From NCBI RefSeq assembly GCF_017874415.1, contig NZ_JAGGLM010000009.1, positions 35,256 to 99,255 on the forward strand: 64,000 nt of DNA, given 5' to 3'. Position numbers and translations under genes: made by a program. A model generated the notes under the pieces. It searched no databases, was not told the DNA's origin, and saw nothing but the letters and a program-made list of their open reading frames with translations. The stretch comes from Clostridium algifaecis (GTDB lineage Bacteria; Bacillota; Clostridia; Clostridiales; Clostridiaceae). Each line of letters opens with the position of its first letter. Within the stretch, counting starts at the first letter, position 1. Below, in pieces: positions 17,875 to 26,905 of this stretch.

Positions 17875-18882
17875 TTATTTACCTCCTGCGTTAGTTTTTT
17901 CTATATTTGGTGCATTTTTATGATTTAGCCAGCAGGATGCAAAATGGCCTTTATCTATTTTAAATGCTTCAGGCATATTGTTTAAACATATTTTCATAGT
18001 GTAGTCACATCTAGGAGCAAAAGGACATCCAGTTGGTGGTTTAAGTAAATCAGGTGGAGTACCTTCTATTGGCGTGAGTTTTCCTTTTATTTTCTCTTTT
18101 GGATTAGGGATGCTTTTTAAAAGACCCCATGTATAAGGATGTCTTGGATTATAAAAAATGTCTCTTGTGCTGCCGCTTTCAATAATCATTCCGCCGTACA
18201 TTACATTTATCCTGTTGCAAAGATCGGCAACTACACCAAGGTCATGTGTTATTAAAATTATAGACATATCTATTTTAGATTTTAAGTTTTTCATGAGTTC
18301 CAGTATTTGTGCCTGTATAGTTACATCAAGAGCTGTAGTTGGCTCATCTGCAATTAAAAGCTTTGGATTGCAGACAAGTGCCATGGCAATAAGAGCTCTC
18401 TGTCTCATTCCACCAGAAAACTCATGTGGATATTGATTTATTCTCTTTTCAGCACCTGGTATTCCAACCAGTCTTAGAATTTCGATAACTTTTTTATTAG
18501 CCTCTTTTTTACTCATGTGTTTGTGTTTTATGAGTGGCTCTGCCAATTGATATCCTATTTTGAAAACAGGATTCAAAGATGTCATAGGATCTTGAAATAT
18601 CATTCCAATTTCGTTACCTCGTATATTCTCCATATCTCTATCACTTAATTTATTTAAATCTTTGTTGTTGAATTTTATACTGTCTGCTTTTATTTCTGCA
18701 TTTTCTGGAAGAAGTCTCATTATAGACATCATGGTAATACTTTTTCCACTTCCAGATTCTCCCACTATTCCGAGAGCTTCACCTTTATAAAGATATAGGG
18801 ACACTCCACGAACTGCTTTTATATCGCCAAGATAGGTATGAAAAGATGTACGCAGATTGTTTATTTCAAGCAATTTCGCCAT
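17875..18882 (-). CDS. oppD: Oligopeptide ABC transporter ATP-binding protein OppD
   Basis: 335 residues. Walker [10 protein letters not shown] (about residue 39), Q-loop [14 protein letters not shown], signature [16 protein letters not shown] (about 155-170), Walker [13 protein letters not shown] (about 175-186), H-loop [10 protein letters not shown]-terminal Opp/Dpp extension with [14 protein letters not shown]. Both OppD and OppF have intact ATPase motifs, so the transporter should be active. 14 bases after oppC. Confidence 0.95.
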   Translation of the reverse strand: MAKLLEINNLRTSFHTYLGDIKAVRGVSLYLYKGEALGIVGESGSGKSITMMSIMRLLPENAEIKADSIKFNNKDLNKLSDRDMENIRGNEIGMIFQDPMTSLNPVFKIGYQLAEPLIKHKHMSKKEANKKVIEILRLVGIPGAEKRINQYPHEFSGGMRQRALIAMALVCNPKLLIADEPTTALDVTIQAQILELMKNLKSKIDMSIILITHDLGVVADLCNRINVMYGGMIIESGSTRDIFYNPRHPYTWGLLKSIPNPKEKIKGKLTPIEGTPPDLLKPPTGCPFAPRCDYTMKICLNNMPEAFKIDKGHFASCWLNHKNAPNIEKTNAGGK

Positions 18883-18896
18883 TATAAGTCCTCCTA

Positions 18897-19811
18897 TTAT
18901 TTTTTCATTTTAGGATCTAGAGAATCCCTTAGTCCATCACCTAATAAATTAAATGCAAGCATAGTTAGACATATTGCCAGAGATGGAAAAAACAGCTGTA
19001 ATGGATATAGTTGAAATCCATCTAGCGCATCTGATGCAAGAGTTCCCCAGGACGCCATTGGAGCAGATACGCCAAGTCCTATGAAACTTAAAAATGATTC
19101 TGTGAATATGGCATCTGGAACTGAAAGGGTCAAAGTTACTATTATTGGTCCCATGCAGTTTGGAATTAAATGTTTTAATATTATTCTGAATGATGATGCA
19201 CCAAGAGTTTTTGCGGCTAAAACAAATTCCTGCTGTTTAAGCGACATAATCTCTCCTCTTACTATCCTGGCCATGGTAAGCCAGAAAGCAACAGCCAAAG
19301 CTATTATTATACTTTTAAGTCCTGCACCAAATACTACCATAAAGAGTATTACATAAATTGTCATTGGTATTGAATATAGAATATCCACAATCCTCATCAT
19401 TATGTTGTCTATTTTTCCACCAAAATATCCTGATATACCTCCATATAATATACCAATTAATATATTTAAAATACTTGCTGAATAGCCTACAGTGAGAGAA
19501 ATTCTAGCTCCATAAAGTATTCTTATAAACACATCTCTTCCAAATTTATCTGTTCCAAACCAATGTGAAGCACTTGGTGGCAAGTTTGACATGGTTAAAT
19601 TTTGACTATAATAATTGTATTTTGACATTAACGGTCCAAATATAGCTAGCAAAGTAATAAAGATTACAAATATCAAACCAGTCATAGCTAGTTTGTTACT
19701 TTTTAGTCTTCTCCATACATCTTGCCAGTAAGAAATATTTGGTCTTACTATGATTTCTGATTTTTTTTCCTTATTTGAAACTTTTTCAAATGAGTCATCA
19801 TGTAGTTCCAT
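18897..19811 (-). CDS. oppC: Oligopeptide ABC transporter permease OppC
   Basis: 304 residues with about six membrane helices. The N-terminal OppC segment (NISYWQDVWRRLKSNKLAMT) is followed by the first helix; the permease EAA loop is in EFVLAAKTLGASSFRIILKH (about 200-219). LPPSASHWFGTDKFGRDVF is the standard periplasmic/extracellular marker of DppC/OppC proteins. Twelve bases after oppB. Confidence 0.95.
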   Translation of the reverse strand: MELHDDSFEKVSNKEKKSEIIVRPNISYWQDVWRRLKSNKLAMTGLIFVIFITLLAIFGPLMSKYNYYSQNLTMSNLPPSASHWFGTDKFGRDVFIRILYGARISLTVGYSASILNILIGILYGGISGYFGGKIDNIMMRIVDILYSIPMTIYVILFMVVFGAGLKSIIIALAVAFWLTMARIVRGEIMSLKQQEFVLAAKTLGASSFRIILKHLIPNCMGPIIVTLTLSVPDAIFTESFLSFIGLGVSAPMASWGTLASDALDGFQLYPLQLFFPSLAICLTMLAFNLLGDGLRDSLDPKMKK

Positions 19812-19823
19812 ATTATTATCCTC

Positions 19824-20744
19824 CTAAGATTCCAGCTTTATTCTTGGATCAATAATTACATACAATATATCCACGATAAGGTTGCATATTATTAAAAATG
19901 TACTGTAGAATATTGTTACACCTAATATGGTCGTATAATCTCTGTTGTATATACTCTGAACGAATTCTCTACCTAAACCTGGTATTCCAAACAAATTTTC
20001 TATAACAAAACTTCCTGTAAGTATAGCTGCAAAAAGAGGACCTATATACGTAATTATAGGTATAAGTGAATTTTTCAAGGCATGTTTATATATGATTTTT
20101 CTTTCAGATAGACCCTTGGCTTTTGCCACTTTTATATAATCCTGTCTTATTACTTCTAACAGGCTGGATCTAGATAATCTAGCTATAAATGACATTGAAT
20201 ATGCTCCAAGGGCAACAGATGGAAGCACATAGCCTGACGGACTGTCAAGCCCAACAGCGGGAAACCAGCGCAATTTTACTGCAAAAAGGTAAATGAAAAA
20301 AGTTGCCATAACGAAATTTGGAACTGTTACTCCAAGGGTAGCTATAATCATTGATGTACTGTCCTGCCATTTACCCTGATTAAGAGCAGCTACTGTGCCC
20401 ATAAACAAACCTAGAATTAATGCAAATATTACAGCTAATACTCCTACCCTGGCAGATACCGGAAAAGAATAGGATATTACTTCATTTACTGTTTTACCCT
20501 CATATCTCATGGATGGTCCGAGTTCACCATGTAATATACTGTTTAAATAGGTAGTATACTGATTAATAAGTGGTTTATCCAATCCAAATTTTTGTTCCAG
20601 ATTAGCCTTAATTTGAGGTGGAAGTTTTTTTTCTTCGTCAAAAGGACCACCTGGAATCAAGTGCATTAATAAAAATGTTACTGATAATACAATCCATATT
20701 GTGATGACACTATAAATTAGTCTTTTTAAAATATACTTTGACAT
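19824..20744 (-). CDS. oppB: Oligopeptide ABC transporter permease OppB
   Basis: 306 residues. First gene of the - strand opp operon. N-terminus MSKYILKRLIYSVITIWIVL and MHLIPGGPF are typical OppB/DppB; the EAA loop is DYIKVAKAKGLSERKIIYKH (about 199-218). Forms the channel with OppC. Its upstream 210 bases are shared with the divergent P-type ATPase homologue gene; they are AT-rich, and I could not pick a convincing promoter for opp. Confidence 0.95.
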   Translation of the reverse strand: MSKYILKRLIYSVITIWIVLSVTFLLMHLIPGGPFDEEKKLPPQIKANLEQKFGLDKPLINQYTTYLNSILHGELGPSMRYEGKTVNEVISYSFPVSARVGVLAVIFALILGLFMGTVAALNQGKWQDSTSMIIATLGVTVPNFVMATFFIYLFAVKLRWFPAVGLDSPSGYVLPSVALGAYSMSFIARLSRSSLLEVIRQDYIKVAKAKGLSERKIIYKHALKNSLIPIITYIGPLFAAILTGSFVIENLFGIPGLGREFVQSIYNRDYTTILGVTIFYSTFLIICNLIVDILYVIIDPRIKLES

Positions 20745-20969
20745 ATTCTAGCCCCCATTTAAAATCTTAAAATAATATATAGTATGCATAATTATTAGAT
20801 ATTTTATGTGGTAAAATACAATTAATAAAATTTTAAAACTATTAAATTATTTAGAATTTGAGAAAAATATTAATAAAGTATTATAATATAATTTGTAAAG
20901 TTAAAATAATTGGATACGATATTTTAAAGTAGTATATAATGTCCTTTTTTATATTTGAGAGGTGAACTT

Positions 20970-23570
20970 ATGTTTGAATGGTACAAAAAATCCTGGAGTG
21001 AAGTTATAAAAGAATTAGATAGCGATAGTTATTATGGGCTTTATGATGAGCAAGTTGGAGTTCATAGAAAAAAATATGGAGAAAATAGAATAATTATACC
21101 AAGTACTAGGAGTTTTTTATATCATATATTAATGCAATTTAAGGAAATATGGGTTTTATTTTTGATTTTATGTTTTATAGCGTTAATATATTTTAAGTTG
21201 CTTTTAGCAGCTGGTATAGTTTTTATTGTAATTTTTTTAAATAATATATGTATATCGTTAGAGGAATATAAGAATGAAAAAAATATAAAAGAATTGCAGC
21301 GATTAAATTATGGTTATGCCAGAGTTATAAGAAATGGAAGAACTATGAAAATTCCAGCTGATGAGCTGGTGGTTGGAGATATAGTAATAATTGGTGAAGG
21401 CGAGTCAGTACTAGCTGATGTAAGAGTTATAGAAGCGAACGATTTAAAGGTGGATGAGTGCTCAGTTACGGGTGAAAAATTTTTATCTGATAAATATGAA
21501 CCTAAAATATCTGATAAAGAAATTTCTCTATCGGATATGAAAAATATATTATTCAAATCTTCTACAGTTATTAGTGGTGATGTTACAGGCATAGTTGTAG
21601 CAGTAGGTATGGAAACGCAGATTGCAAATATAATGAAATTACTTTTGGAGCATAATGAAAAGAGAATTTCCTTTAAATCCATTCTAAATAGTATATTAAA
21701 CGATTTTGCCAGAATGTCATTAGTAGGAATTTTAGTTGTAAGTGTATTGATTTATCAATGGAATAAAGATTTATTTTATTTGATAAAACAAATTTTTGTT
21801 ATAGGATCAAGTGCATTTCCTGTAGGCTTTTGTTTCATAGTATGGCTTATAAGTATGATAATAATTAAAGAATTGAAAAAAAATAATAATGTAAATTTTA
21901 AAAATTTATTAAGTATTGAAAAGTTCTCTAATGTATCTGTTGTATGTACTGATAAAGTTGGTGGATTTTCCACAGATAGAATGGATGTAGCTAAAGCTTA
22001 TGGAAACAGTGGCTTTATTAAATTAGACGGGGAATCTTTAAAAGAAAGCATCGATAGCAGTTTATTTAGAATGTTAAATATTGGCCTTTTATGTAATGAT
22101 ACAAAATCTATTGATGGTAAAATTGAGAATTCAAAAGATGATTTAGTAGAGATTTCTATTACTAAATTTGCACAGCAGATTGGAATTAGTAAAAAAGAAG
22201 TTGAAAGAAACCATGAAAGAATATTTCAAATCTCATTTGATACTGAAAGACATATAATGACTACTGTAAACAAAAAGGACAAGAACTATAGAGCTAATGT
22301 AAAAGGAGCAGTAGATTCCATTATTGAAAGATGTACTCATATAATGAAAAATGGAGTAGAAGTCAAGATAACGGAAGATGATATAAAGGATATACGTGAT
22401 GCAGATATATCTATGTCTAATGATTGTTTAAGTGTAACTGGTTTTGCATATAGAAATTTTAATTATGAACCAAGTCTGAAAGAAAATATAGAAAGTAATT
22501 TAGTGTTTGTTGGGCTTATAGGGTTTGAAAATAAATTAAAGGAAACTGCAGAAGATTCTATAAAGAAAGCAGCAAGCCTTTCAATAAAACCTGTAATAAT
22601 CACAGAAGACAGTAAATTAACTGCATTTGCAGTAGGAAAAAAACTTGGATTTTTATCCAGGCTGCAGCAGATAATCTCTGGTGTTGAAATTGATAATATG
22701 GATGATGAAGAATTTAAACGTATTGGAGAAAAAATAAATATTTTCTCAAGAATTAATTCCAAACATAAGATTAAAATTATTGAAGCTCTAAAGAGTTATG
22801 GATATATTACAGCTATGACGGGATGGAAGTTGACTGATTTGCCTGCACTTAAGATATCCAATATAGGTATAACCAATACGAAAAGCAATATTGTAAAAAA
22901 ATTATGTGATATATCTATAAAAAATATTGATTTTATGAATTTATTGAATTTAATAGAAGGTTCAAGAAAAATAATAAGTGTAATGAGAAAAATACTTCTT
23001 TATATAATAAGCTGCAGCTTTGGATTTTTAATTTTTTACCTTATGAATTCAATATTTAATGGTGGCTCTCAGATTGAAGGAGATATATTTATAAAATCAA
23101 TATGGTTTAATATAGTAACTATGTTTTTATCTTCACTGGCATTGGTATATCAATACAAATATGAAACAACAGAATATATTAATTGTAAAATAGATAAACA
23201 GATGATAAAAAGCAAAAAATATTTTATTATTTTTGCTGGATTTTTAATGGCTATTTTAGCATTTTCTGCTTTTAAATTTTCACAAATTTTAGGAAGTAAA
23301 TTTTCTGGTAATATGGCTTTTGGAGTTTTAAATTTTTGTTCGGTAATTTTTGCTTATAGTTTTTCAAATACAAAAATATTTAAAAATTTAGTTTCTAATT
23401 TTATAATATTTATAAATTTTGTTTTCCAAATTATTGTTATTGTGTTTATGGGAAAATTTAATATTATATTTGATGGAGTATATTGGATAATTATTTTTGC
23501 TTTTTCAATTTTATGGTTCATATTTTGTATGTTTTATAAATTGGATGGAGAAAACTACTATATGGATTAA
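20970..23570 (+). CDS. P-type ATPase homologue (P2 type) with degenerate catalytic motifs
   Basis: 866 residues with the layout of calcium-type P2 ATPases: cation ATPase N-terminal domain, four helices, actuator domain, P and N domains, then about six C-terminal helices. The signature sites are altered. The DKTGTLT loop reads DKVGGFS (Asp328 kept), the actuator TGES reads TGEK (about 167), PEGL in helix 4 reads PVGF, the DPPR site is absent (IGFENKL), TGD reads TED, and the hinge TGDGVND reads TGWKLTD (617-623), losing an Asp and Asn that hold magnesium. The nucleotide-binding KGA remains (NVKGAVDSI). The frame is uninterrupted, so it is not an obvious pseudogene. ATG 20970 follows gagaggtga. 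Transport activity is doubtful; a structural or regulatory role is possible. It precedes comEC by 58 bases. Confidence 0.85.
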   Translation: MFEWYKKSWSEVIKELDSDSYYGLYDEQVGVHRKKYGENRIIIPSTRSFLYHILMQFKEIWVLFLILCFIALIYFKLLLAAGIVFIVIFLNNICISLEEYKNEKNIKELQRLNYGYARVIRNGRTMKIPADELVVGDIVIIGEGESVLADVRVIEANDLKVDECSVTGEKFLSDKYEPKISDKEISLSDMKNILFKSSTVISGDVTGIVVAVGMETQIANIMKLLLEHNEKRISFKSILNSILNDFARMSLVGILVVSVLIYQWNKDLFYLIKQIFVIGSSAFPVGFCFIVWLISMIIIKELKKNNNVNFKNLLSIEKFSNVSVVCTDKVGGFSTDRMDVAKAYGNSGFIKLDGESLKESIDSSLFRMLNIGLLCNDTKSIDGKIENSKDDLVEISITKFAQQIGISKKEVERNHERIFQISFDTERHIMTTVNKKDKNYRANVKGAVDSIIERCTHIMKNGVEVKITEDDIKDIRDADISMSNDCLSVTGFAYRNFNYEPSLKENIESNLVFVGLIGFENKLKETAEDSIKKAASLSIKPVIITEDSKLTAFAVGKKLGFLSRLQQIISGVEIDNMDDEEFKRIGEKINIFSRINSKHKIKIIEALKSYGYITAMTGWKLTDLPALKISNIGITNTKSNIVKKLCDISIKNIDFMNLLNLIEGSRKIISVMRKILLYIISCSFGFLIFYLMNSIFNGGSQIEGDIFIKSIWFNIVTMFLSSLALVYQYKYETTEYINCKIDKQMIKSKKYFIIFAGFLMAILAFSAFKFSQILGSKFSGNMAFGVLNFCSVIFAYSFSNTKIFKNLVSNFIIFINFVFQIIVIVFMGKFNIIFDGVYWIIIFAFSILWFIFCMFYKLDGENYYMD

Positions 23571-23628
23571 TTGATTTCCTGTTTATAATTGGATTTTTTG
23601 TCAATATTATAAACAAGAGGTGCGGAGA

Positions 23629-25395
23629 TTGAAAAGACCATTGGTATTTTATTCTATTTCTACAGCAATAGGTTGTTTATCTACAATGGAGTTTTTTAAT
23701 GATTTTATTGTAGGCATGACTATTGCTGTATTATTTTTTATAATATATTTTTTTACCTTAGATAGAAAATTTTTTATTATTAATGCTATGTTTTTTATTT
23801 TAGCTTCTTTTAGTTTTATGTGTTATTTTAATATGTACTTAGATACAAATGAAAAGATCAGGGTAGTACAGAAAAAAAGTTATTATTTTATAGGAAATTT
23901 TAAAGGAAGAAAAGTTATACTTACAGGCAAGACAGAAAAATTAGAAGAAGGTTCGAGGATAGAAGCATATGGAAGCTTTGAAAAAAATAATGATTTTTCC
24001 AGGGGGATAATTGGAAGATATACTATAAAGAATTATAAACCATTGAAACATGATATGATATATTATATTTATGAATATAAGAAATTTATTTATAATAAAT
24101 TTAAAAATAAAATTGGTGAGGATAGAACGGCTTTAGTGATGGGTATATGCTATGGTGATACACAATATTTAACTTCTGATCAAAATCAAGAGTTTCAAAA
24201 ATTGGGAGTGGTTCATGCAGTTAGTGTTTCTGGCTTTCATATGGCTATACTATATCAATTTATAGAATGTATACTTGGTTTTAAGGCTGCTGTGATATTT
24301 TCCATGCTTTATGTTGTTTTTACAGGAATGTCAGCTGCTACTGTAAGGTCGTTTATCATGATATTTATATTTAAAATGTCTAAAGTATTTTTTAGAGAAT
24401 ATGATAGCCTATCCTCATTATCCTTAGCTGCTATTATTCTTATTATGGCAAAACCATATAATGTTGTAGATATAGGATTTTCACTGTCATTTTTAGCTAC
24501 ACTCGGTATAATTTTATACTATAAGAAACTTTCAATGAAATTTTATATGCTCCCTAAAAAGTTAAACGAAAGTATCAGCATTACATTAGCTTCTCAAATT
24601 TATTCCATGCCATATATAGCCTTTACAATTCAAAATTTCAGTTATGGATTTATATTGGGAAATTTATTTTTACTTCCGTTGTATTCTGCTATAGTTGTAC
24701 TTGGAAATGTTGCTCTTATATTTTCATTCTTAAAACAGGCATTTGATTTAATTACAATACCTTTAAATATGGTACTTACAGCATCGGAAGGAGCTAATTC
24801 AATAATACTGAAATTTTGTCCTGATATAATCTATTTAAGTTATGAACAGGGAATTATAATGCTTTTGTTATATATGAGTTATGTTCTCTATAAGTCGGGA
24901 TATAAAAAGATAAAGTATTTGCCGGCTGCAGTTTTAATAGCAGTATTTATTCAAAATTATAGTTTTATTACAGAAATAACTTTTTTGAATTTTAAAAGTG
25001 GAGAAGCAGTTATTTTAAATAATGGAAGCAAGAAATTTATGATGTGCAATTATGATTCATTTTCATCTAAATGGGTAACAAATATAAGGGATTCTATGAA
25101 TGTAGACAAAATAGTGACTAACCCATCACAAAATTATATTTATAAATTAAATAATAATAGTTTCTTAAATATAAATCCTGAAAACAAGGACGAATTGATT
25201 GTAAAATTATGCAATAATAATGAAGAAATTAATTTTGTCCTGGATAAACAGTATGAATCTGATATAAAAACGTCTGATAGGAACTTGATTTACATACCAA
25301 AATTAAGAAGTGATAGTTCAATGTCTAATGGAGATGTTTTAGATAAAAGTTGTTCTTATGTTATAATATTTAACAGGGCAATTAAAATTAAATAA
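23629..25395 (+). CDS. comEC: ComEC/Rec2-type DNA uptake channel lacking the metallo-beta-lactamase motifs
   Basis: 588 residues (B. subtilis ComEC is 776). After two or three N-terminal helices comes an OB-like stretch (residues ~75-140), then the Competence domain with its hallmark GVVHAVSVSGFHMAIL (about 195-210) and about seven more helices to ~455. The C-terminal ~130 residues begin ITFLNFKSGEAVILNNGSKK, which resembles the opening strand of the ComEC metallo-beta-lactamase domain (TFLDVGQGDA), but no HxHxDH motif and no histidine at all follows. The domain therefore looks degenerate. TTG 23629 sits six bases after agaggtg; a GTG at 23620 overlaps that site. ComEC carries single-stranded DNA across the membrane. 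Followed by holA, as in many Firmicutes. Confidence 0.85.
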   Translation: MKRPLVFYSISTAIGCLSTMEFFNDFIVGMTIAVLFFIIYFFTLDRKFFIINAMFFILASFSFMCYFNMYLDTNEKIRVVQKKSYYFIGNFKGRKVILTGKTEKLEEGSRIEAYGSFEKNNDFSRGIIGRYTIKNYKPLKHDMIYYIYEYKKFIYNKFKNKIGEDRTALVMGICYGDTQYLTSDQNQEFQKLGVVHAVSVSGFHMAILYQFIECILGFKAAVIFSMLYVVFTGMSAATVRSFIMIFIFKMSKVFFREYDSLSSLSLAAIILIMAKPYNVVDIGFSLSFLATLGIILYYKKLSMKFYMLPKKLNESISITLASQIYSMPYIAFTIQNFSYGFILGNLFLLPLYSAIVVLGNVALIFSFLKQAFDLITIPLNMVLTASEGANSIILKFCPDIIYLSYEQGIIMLLLYMSYVLYKSGYKKIKYLPAAVLIAVFIQNYSFITEITFLNFKSGEAVILNNGSKKFMMCNYDSFSSKWVTNIRDSMNVDKIVTNPSQNYIYKLNNNSFLNINPENKDELIVKLCNNNEEINFVLDKQYESDIKTSDRNLIYIPKLRSDSSMSNGDVLDKSCSYVIIFNRAIKIK

Positions 25396-25430
25396 TATAA
25401 AACTAGCAGCTGAAATAGAGGTGGTTTATT

Positions 25431-26474
25431 ATTATAGATGTATTTACTTTAAAACAGGATATTAAAAAAGGAAACTTGAAAAATTGTTATGTATTTTGTG
25501 GGTTAGATGAAAGAATTATTGAAGAATGCGTAAAAACAATAGTTGATAAAGTGATTTCGCATGATTTTTTAGAATTAAATTATGTTAAATTTGATGGAAA
25601 TTCACTTGAGAAATTCGATGATGTTATAAATGCCTGCCAGACCCTTCCTTTTATGAGTAACAAGAAGGTTGTACTTGTCTATAGAGCTTCTTTTATAGAA
25701 GACAATGTTTATGATAAAAATAAATTATCGGGTGAAAAAGAATTCAATAATATACATAAATATTTAAAACAGGTACCGGATCATTGTATTTTGATATTGT
25801 ATGATATTTTTAAAAGCAAGAGAGATAAAGCGGGAAAGAGAATACATAAATTAGATAAAGACGTATGCGTGGTTAGAGTAGATAAACTAAAGGGAAGGCA
25901 GCTTGAAAATGAAGTTGAAAAAGTATTCATTGAAAAAAACAAAAATATAAGAAAGTTTGAACTTAGAATATTTTGCAGTCTTATGGAAGACAATAATTTT
26001 AGCGTAATAAGAAATGAAGTTGAAAAACTTTGTTGTTATACTTATGGAAGGGATATAACTAAAGAAGACATAAAAGATTTGTTTTTCAAGAATAGTGATG
26101 ATGATATATTTGATCTTGTAAACCCTATAGCAAACAAGAAAGTAAAGGAAGCGCTCGATGTATTAAATGAACTTATATATAAGGGTGTAAAGATAAATTA
26201 TATTTTGAATATGGTTGAAAGACAATTTATGTTGATGTTAAAAATGAAAATCGCAATTGAAGCTAAAAAGGATAAAAATGATATAATGAGCATACTTAAA
26301 ATTAGATCTGATTATGCTTACAAAATTATGCTGAGTCAGAGCAAGAAGTTTACTTTAAGACAACTTAAAAATGCTGTGGGATTTTGCCTGGATACTGAGC
26401 AGAAAATAAAGAACTCACCTGTAAATGAGAAGACAGAAATGGAGCTTTTAATAATAAAGACAACTGCTGCATAA
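25431..26474 (+). CDS. holA: DNA polymerase III subunit delta (HolA), apparent ATT start
   Basis: 347 residues if it begins at ATT 25431. Delta opens the sliding clamp within the clamp loader. The family's N-terminal pattern (short helix, KKG, then a strand ending in a glycine) is seen in DIKKGNLKNCYVFCGLDE. The first ordinary start in frame is TTG 25476, which would cut that helix off. The ribosome binding site agaggtgg (25417-25424) stands seven bases before ATT 25431, and translation from there gives MIDVFTLKQDIKKGN, as expected for the family. The stop upstream is at 25416, so no ATG, GTG or TTG lies between. Overlaps nothing; ends in a bidirectional terminator with rpsT. Confidence 0.88.
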   Translation: MIDVFTLKQDIKKGNLKNCYVFCGLDERIIEECVKTIVDKVISHDFLELNYVKFDGNSLEKFDDVINACQTLPFMSNKKVVLVYRASFIEDNVYDKNKLSGEKEFNNIHKYLKQVPDHCILILYDIFKSKRDKAGKRIHKLDKDVCVVRVDKLKGRQLENEVEKVFIEKNKNIRKFELRIFCSLMEDNNFSVIRNEVEKLCCYTYGRDITKEDIKDLFFKNSDDDIFDLVNPIANKKVKEALDVLNELIYKGVKINYILNMVERQFMLMLKMKIAIEAKKDKNDIMSILKIRSDYAYKIMLSQSKKFTLRQLKNAVGFCLDTEQKIKNSPVNEKTEMELLIIKTTAA

Positions 26475-26507
26475 ATAAATAACCGGTTAATACCGGTTTA
26501 TTTATTA
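26475..26507. terminator. Bidirectional terminator between holA and rpsT
   Basis: Inverted repeat centred on aaccggttaataccggttt, extended by AT-rich arms (ataaat/atttat). It serves convergent holA (+) and rpsT (-); the rpsT stop codon is in its right flank. Confidence 0.8.
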
Positions 26508-26771
26508 TGCAGTTAAGCTATTTAATTTTGCTGCTAATCTGGATTTCTTTCTTGTTGCTTTGTTTTTATGTATTACACCCTTTGATGCAGCTTTATCTAA
26601 AGCTCTTGCTGAAGCAATATAAGTAACTTTAGCTTCATCAACATTTTTAGCTTCAACAGCAGTTAAGAATTTCTTTATAGTAGTTTTTAATGAAGACTTT
26701 ATTATTTTATTTCTAAGAGTCTTAGTTTGAATAACTTTTATTCTTTTCTTTGCTGATTTAATATTTGCCAT
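26505..26771 (-). CDS. rpsT: 30S ribosomal protein S20
   Basis: 88 residues: begins [20 protein letters not shown], with [20 protein letters not shown] at the C-terminus. S20 binds the 5' domain and helix 44 region of 16S rRNA. ATG 26771 is chosen because ggtggtga stands just before it; the frame is open 25 codons further up but that extension is not part of S20. The holA/rpsT convergent pair is common in Firmicutes. Confidence 0.97.
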   Translation of the reverse strand: MANIKSAKKRIKVIQTKTLRNKIIKSSLKTTIKKFLTAVEAKNVDEAKVTYIASARALDKAASKGVIHKNKATRKKSRLAAKLNSLTA

Positions 26772-26905
26772 ATAATTCACCACCTTATAATTTTCCAAGG
26801 TCTCAACAGCTTTAGGGAACGCTAGTGAGTTTCGTTTATTTAACAAGTGCTATTATAACATTAAAAGTAAGTTTCTTCAAGTATAAGTTTTAAAAGCAAA
26901 TTTAA

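Noticed and set aside
25396..25430. Frameshifted remainder of the ComEC nuclease-like domain
   Set aside because: Only 35 bases separate comEC from holA, so no room remains for the missing part; the domain is degenerate, not split.
26772..26846. 25-codon upstream extension of rpsT
   Set aside because: S20 starts at MANIKSAKK and a ribosome binding site lies just before it.
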